A stretch of DNA of 25,704 bases from Candidatus Peregrinibacteria bacterium (lineage in GTDB: Bacteria > Patescibacteriota > Gracilibacteria > UBA1369 > LOWO2-01-FULL-3). A program made the position numbers and the translations under genes. The stretch is from contig SLNK01000062.1 in assembly GCA_007133095.1 (NCBI GenBank), positions 1-25,704 on the forward strand, read 5' to 3'. This document shows, piece by piece, positions 22,793 through 25,704 of this stretch; positions within the stretch are counted from its first letter, which is position 1, and every line of letters begins with the position of its first letter. The notes beneath the pieces were generated by a model. That model did no database searches. It was given only the letters and a program-made list of their open reading frames with translations, and was not told the DNA's origin.

Positions 22793-23097
22793 GTTGATAG
22801 ATCCGGCAGTAAAAGATTAACAATCAATAAACCAACCAGGACAACTATAATTACAGAAATTAAAATAATGTCCAGTACTTTGTGTTTTTTTGACGGATCC
22901 GTCAGGGCGATTCTAAGACTTGCAAATCCGTAAATCAAACCCGTTAATATGAACGGGATATCCATTGTTTTGTTGAGGATGTGCGCTTCTCTCAGAAAAA
23001 TTTCATTTGCTATGAAGGCGCTTGATCCCAGGTGCAAAATTCCCGTGACAATGAAAAATATAAGGGCGATTTTTTTGATGTTTTGGATTGTGTTCAT
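22789..23097 (-). CDS. Small membrane protein, unknown
   Basis: 102 residues with three hydrophobic helices: about 10-30 (IALIFFIVTGILHLGSSAFIA), 46-64 (IPFILTGLIYGFASLRIAL) and 73-97 (VLDIILISVIIVVLVGLLIVNLLLP). Positive residues between helices 2 and 3 (DPSKKHKVLD) suggest a cytoplasmic loop there. I recognise no family. It is the first gene of the minus-strand operon that continues with the RibL-like enzyme, ftsX and recO. Its -10 box lies only about 10 nt before the ATG, so the mRNA should be almost leaderless. Confidence 0.75.
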   Translation of the reverse strand: MNTIQNIKKIALIFFIVTGILHLGSSAFIANEIFLREAHILNKTMDIPFILTGLIYGFASLRIALTDPSKKHKVLDIILISVIIVVLVGLLIVNLLLPDLST

Positions 23098-23116
23098 GGC
23101 GCGCTGATTATATACT
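23088..23116 (+). promoter_or_regulatory. Predicted gatCA promoter
   Basis: TTGTGT (23088-23093), a 17-nt spacer and TATACT (23111-23116). The -35 lies over the start codon of the divergent membrane-protein gene, and the -10 box overlaps the -10 box of that gene. Confidence 0.5.
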
Positions 23117-23135
23117 ACTTTTTGATTTTTACCAA
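23107..23135 (-). promoter_or_regulatory. Predicted promoter of the membrane protein-RibL-like-ftsX-recO operon
   Basis: On the minus strand: TTGGTA (23135-23130), a 17-nt spacer and a perfect TATAAT (23112-23107). Start near 23100, with the ATG at 23097, so the leader is 0-3 nt. It interlocks with the gatC promoter. Confidence 0.55.
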
Positions 23136-23140
23136 TTTTT

Positions 23141-23431
23141 ATGCTGAAAAACGAACAGGTGAAACATGTTGCGAAACTTGCCAGAATAGATTTGAAAGAA
23201 GAGGAGGTTGAGAGATTCAGGGGACAGCTTTCGGAAGTTTTGAACTATATGAATATTTTGAATGATGCCGATATCGAAGAGCTTGAGGAAACGAATCAAG
23301 TTACCGGACTTGAGAATGTGATGGAGGAAGATGAGCTTTTTCCGGCTCCCTGCAGTAGGGAGGATTTGCTAAAATGCAGTGAGTTGCCGCTTGACGGTAA
23401 GCAAATTAGAGTTAAAAAAATTGTAAAATAA
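23141..23431 (+). CDS. gatC: Asp/Glu-tRNA amidotransferase subunit C
   Basis: Small subunit that holds GatA and GatB together in the enzyme converting Glu-tRNA(Gln) and/or Asp-tRNA(Asn) to the amides. 96 residues with the family pattern: VKHVAKLARIDLKEEEVERFRGQLSEVLNYMNILNDADIEELEET, then the extended belt (NVMEEDE) and the C-terminal RVKKIV. gatA follows 3 nt after the stop, confirming the assignment. Confidence 0.95.
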   Translation: MLKNEQVKHVAKLARIDLKEEEVERFRGQLSEVLNYMNILNDADIEELEETNQVTGLENVMEEDELFPAPCSREDLLKCSELPLDGKQIRVKKIVK

Positions 23432-23434
23432 TTT

Positions 23435-24877
23435 ATGACGGAGTTGAATAAGCTTACAATAAGGGAGACTGCGGAGGGGCTTAAGGATAAAAAGTTTTCA
23501 TGCCAGGAGTTGTTGAACTCCTGTTTGACCGCGATAGGGGATAAAGATGGAGATGTTCGTGCGTATATTTATGTTGATGAAGATGGAGCCGGGCTGTCCG
23601 CGAAAATGGTTGATGATCGATTGGCGGATGGGGAGGAGTTGGACATTTTGGCGGGAATTCCTGTTGGGATAAAGGATATTTTTAATACCGAGGGTGTTAA
23701 GACGACTTGCGGATCTTCTTTATTGGGGGATTTTGTTCCTCCTTATGACGCTACCGCCGTGAAGAAGTTGCGTGAACGGGGGATGGTTTTGGTGGGAAAA
23801 ACGAATCTTGATGAGTTTGCTTGCGGCGCGTCTACGGAGCATTCCGCTTTCGGAGTGACGCGAAATCCTTACGATTTGGAAAGGGTTGCCGGGGGTTCTT
23901 CAGGGGGAAGCGCCGCGGCTTTGGCGGCGGGAATGTGCACTTATTCTCTGGGCACGGATACGGGAGGATCTATCAGACAGCCCGCTTCTTTTTGCGGAGT
24001 GTATGGCTTAAAACCGACATACGGAAGAATAAGCAGATCCGGAGTTACGGCCATGGCTTCTTCTTGGGATGTTGTTGGTCCTTTTGGGCGGTGTGTTGAT
24101 GATATATCTATTCTTTTGGGGGCTCTTGCAGGAAAGGACAGGCTGGATCTTACAACCTCTGACAAGGATGTTCCGAATTATCAAGATTTTCTACATAAGA
24201 ATGTAAAGGGAATGAAAATCGGTTTGCCAAAGGAGTATTTTGACGATGGTGTTGATGAGGAAGTTAAGGATAAAGTTCGGGCATCGGTAAAAAAGCTTGA
24301 AAAAGGCGGAGCAAAAATTGTTGATGTTACTCTCCCGTCTACAAAATATGCTGTTGCGGTTTACTATATAACGATGCCGGCCGAGCTTTCCGCCAATTTG
24401 GAGAGGTTTGACGGGATCCGTTATGGCAAAAAGCCTTCCGAGGACCCGGAAGATCTTGTTGATTTTTATTTCAAAGCGAGAGGAGAAGGTTTTGGAGATG
24501 AAATAAAGAGGCGAATAATGATGGGGACATATGTTTTATCCGCCGGTTATTATGATGCGTATTATAAGAAAGCTCAAAAAGTGCGTACACTTATTATAAA
24601 AGATTTCGAGAAAGTTTTTGGGAAGGTGGATGTTTTGATTGCTCCCGTTTCTCCCACTCCGGCTTTTAAAATAGGGGAGTTGGTGAATGATCCTTTGAAG
24701 ATGTATATGGCGGATGCTTTAACAATTCCCGCCAACGCCGCGGGATTGCCTTCTCTGGCTTGCCCTTGCGGGTTTTCTTCAACCGATTTACCTATAGGGT
24801 TGCAGGTTATAGCACCTCAATTTGAAGAAGGGCGATGTTTGCGAGTGGGAGCATTTTTGGAGAGTGTGGAAGACTAG
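23435..24877 (+). CDS. gatA: Asp/Glu-tRNA amidotransferase subunit A
   Basis: Amidase subunit that releases ammonia from Gln (or Asn) for transfer to mischarged tRNA. 480 residues, full length. The amidase-signature triad is visible: Lys80 (GIPVGIKDIF), cis-Ser155 (VAGGSSGGSAAALAAG) and the nucleophile Ser179 (GTDTGGSIRQPASFCG). Other family blocks: VLVGKTNLDEFACGAS, GLKPTYGRISRSGVTAMASSWD and the C-terminal PANAAGLPSLACPCGF with LPIGLQVIAP. The 3-nt gap after gatC has no Shine-Dalgarno site. gatB, the kinase and tRNA-binding subunit, does not follow; the operon is cut off by the large palindrome and the opposite-strand holA. Confidence 0.96.
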   Translation: MTELNKLTIRETAEGLKDKKFSCQELLNSCLTAIGDKDGDVRAYIYVDEDGAGLSAKMVDDRLADGEELDILAGIPVGIKDIFNTEGVKTTCGSSLLGDFVPPYDATAVKKLRERGMVLVGKTNLDEFACGASTEHSAFGVTRNPYDLERVAGGSSGGSAAALAAGMCTYSLGTDTGGSIRQPASFCGVYGLKPTYGRISRSGVTAMASSWDVVGPFGRCVDDISILLGALAGKDRLDLTTSDKDVPNYQDFLHKNVKGMKIGLPKEYFDDGVDEEVKDKVRASVKKLEKGGAKIVDVTLPSTKYAVAVYYITMPAELSANLERFDGIRYGKKPSEDPEDLVDFYFKARGEGFGDEIKRRIMMGTYVLSAGYYDAYYKKAQKVRTLIIKDFEKVFGKVDVLIAPVSPTPAFKIGELVNDPLKMYMADALTIPANAAGLPSLACPCGFSSTDLPIGLQVIAPQFEEGRCLRVGAFLESVED

Positions 24878-24902
24878 GCTTCTAAAAAACAGGTTTTCGG
24901 CT

Positions 24903-25158
24903 GTTAACTAAACGGTCGTGCTATGCGTCTCCCAATGGCCATTTTTATGCAAACAAGACTTGGAGTAATATAGCGTATTCGCAAGGACGCGGTCGTTTGC
25001 CCCAGCGAGGCAAACGCCGCTCGACTCTCGGTTTTGCTCGTCCGCCTCCGGCGGACACCGTGCCCGCAAAACCTCCGAGACGCCTTTGCTTCACACGCTA
25101 TATTACTCCAACTCTTGTTTGACAACTCGGGAAACCGTATAGCGCAACCGTTTTTAAC
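24903..25158. repeat. Large nested palindromic element between gatA and holA
   Basis: This fills most of the 308-nt gene-free gap between two convergent genes. Outer arms: 24909-24933 pairs imperfectly with 25129-25154 (AAACGGT against ACCGTTT, then mostly pairs and wobbles), and GTTAA (24903-24907) with TTAAC (25154-25158) extends it. Inner arms: 24950-24976 and 25095-25121 are complementary at 26 of 27 positions (a single C-C mismatch). Core: hairpin CGTTTGCC (24994-25001) with GGCAAACG (25009-25016), and a second stem GGTTTTGC (25030-25037) with GCAAAACC (25066-25073) that encloses GTCCGCC (25040-25046) with GGCGGAC (25050-25056). The core between the inner arms is about 64% GC by hand count, far above the surroundings. 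It could be a dispersed MITE- or REP-like repeat, a structured RNA, or a two-way terminator. No transposase or clear target-site duplication is seen. Confidence 0.8.
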
Positions 25159-25185
25159 TTGATAAAAAGGTGGAGGTCTTTTTTA

Positions 25186-25704
25186 CTATGCTTCTCTGCA
25201 ACACTCCACTATGAATTTTTCTATCGCGAGTTCAAGCTGTCTTTTGTCTCCTCCGAATATTTTTATTCCGCCTGTTTTTGTCTCTATGTCTATTTTTAAG
25301 AGTTTCTCATATATTGTTTTGAGATCCTCAGACGTGAAATTTTTGCACTGACCGCTTGTTTTTTGAATTACAAACGGATGCTGGTTCAGTTTTTTTGTTA
25401 TTGTGAAGGGGGTTTCTCTTTTTTCAATCAGTTCGTGAACTTGTATCAGGATGCGGAAGTGTCTGACGATCATAAAAAATATTTTTATCAAATCTTCGCC
25501 GCTTTCTATCAATATTTTTATTGTTTGAAGGGAAGATTTTGTGTTTTTTTGAGATATTTCGTCGGTGAGTTTAAAAATTGACGAGCTTAGGGAGGGGGTG
25601 CATATTTTATCTATGGTTTTTTTGTCTACCTCTTTTTCTTCCGCGTAAAGTTTTAGTTTTTCCAGTTCATTGGAAAGTTTCCATAGGTTTGTTCCGCACT
25701 TTTG
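25186..25704 (-). CDS. holA: DNA polymerase III delta subunit, C-terminal part (5' end outside the window)
   Basis: Clamp-loader subunit that opens the sliding clamp. The frame is open from the window edge: reading the minus strand from 25704 gives 172 residues up to the stop at 25186. Typical delta blocks are seen: TNLWKLSNELEKLKLYA near the start, then IDKICTPSLSSSIFKLTDEISQKN, LQTIKILIESGEDLIKIFFMIVRHFRILIQVHEL, and the collar-domain end (HPFVIQKTSGQCKNFTSEDLKTIYEKLLKIDIETKTG). The pattern W-x-L-x-N-E-L-E-K-L is diagnostic for HolA. An internal in-frame TTG at 25512 is not the real start. It converges on gatA, with the large palindrome between them. Confidence 0.9.
   Translation of the reverse strand, partial: QKCGTNLWKLSNELEKLKLYAEEKEVDKKTIDKICTPSLSSSIFKLTDEISQKNTKSSLQTIKILIESGEDLIKIFFMIVRHFRILIQVHELIEKRETPFTITKKLNQHPFVIQKTSGQCKNFTSEDLKTIYEKLLKIDIETKTGGIKIFGGDKRQLELAIEKFIVECCREA

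Noticed and set aside
24904..25125. Minus-strand open frame of 73 codons across the palindrome
   Set aside because: It lies wholly over the inverted repeat, is very rich in Arg, Ser and Ala because of the GC-rich stems, and has no protein-like pattern. I treat it as a by-product of the repeat.
25164..25183. Small A/T hairpin (AAAAAG with CTTTTT) near the holA stop as a terminator
   Set aside because: The stem is almost all A-T and too weak to call, although it could assist termination in either direction.
1..25704. Recoded TGA (glycine), as in Gracilibacteria and SR1
   Set aside because: Several conserved genes end at TGA exactly where their families end (ppa, dnaA, rplY, ftsX), and no conserved frame is broken by TGA.
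1..25704. CRISPR arrays, tRNA or rRNA genes, prophage or defence genes
   Set aside because: I looked in every gap over about 60 nt and saw no direct-repeat/spacer pattern, tRNA T-loop (GGTTCGA), transposase, integrase or nuclease gene.

Overview
The window looks like part of a streamlined bacterial chromosome, AT-rich and densely coding on both strands, from a Candidate Phyla Radiation (Patescibacteria) type organism, plausibly Peregrinibacteria. This placement is an inference from gene content, compact spacing and very poor Shine-Dalgarno usage. TGA is used as a normal stop (ppa, mgtE-like, dnaA, rplY, recO, ftsX), so the TGA-to-glycine code of Gracilibacteria and SR1 does not apply. I see no CRISPR array, phage module, IS transposase, tRNA or rRNA.

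Layout. 1-2964: an unknown gene, soluble pyrophosphatase (ppa) translationally coupled to an MgtE-like Mg2+ transporter, and an SLH-domain surface protein. 2965-6835: a 246-nt structured leader, RNase Y (rny), then groES-groEL behind a clear CIRCE operator and ahead of a strong terminator. 6884-10240: a small acidic tail-anchored protein, pyrH, frr and rseP in one tight operon; the rseP product carries three PDZ domains. 10241-10585 is a 345-nt regulatory gap holding an NrdR-box-like palindrome and a 15-pair hairpin just before dnaA. 10586-13411: dnaA and a membrane-anchored FecR-domain protein. 13418-14742 (minus): ybaB then mltG. 14844-19330: rplY (bL25), a small putative lipoprotein, the membrane pyrophosphatase hppA with a terminator, and a membrane-anchored protein with an acidic Pro-rich N-terminus. 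19418-20863: a RelA/SpoT homologue whose hydrolase half looks dead and which stops right after TGS. 20844-23097 (minus): a membrane protein, a RibL-like nucleotidyltransferase, ftsX and recO. 23141-24877: gatC-gatA. 24903-25158: a large nested palindrome of high GC. 25186-25704 (minus): the C-terminal part of holA, running off the window.

The genes are mostly housekeeping: protein folding, RNA turnover, nucleotide and ribosome cycling, replication initiation, stringent response, cell division and wall, and Gln-tRNA/Asn-tRNA amidation. Two pyrophosphatases (soluble and ion-pumping) occur together. The least explained items are the nested palindrome between gatA and holA, the dnaA and rny leaders, and the widespread lack of Shine-Dalgarno sites with several promoters sitting almost on top of start codons.
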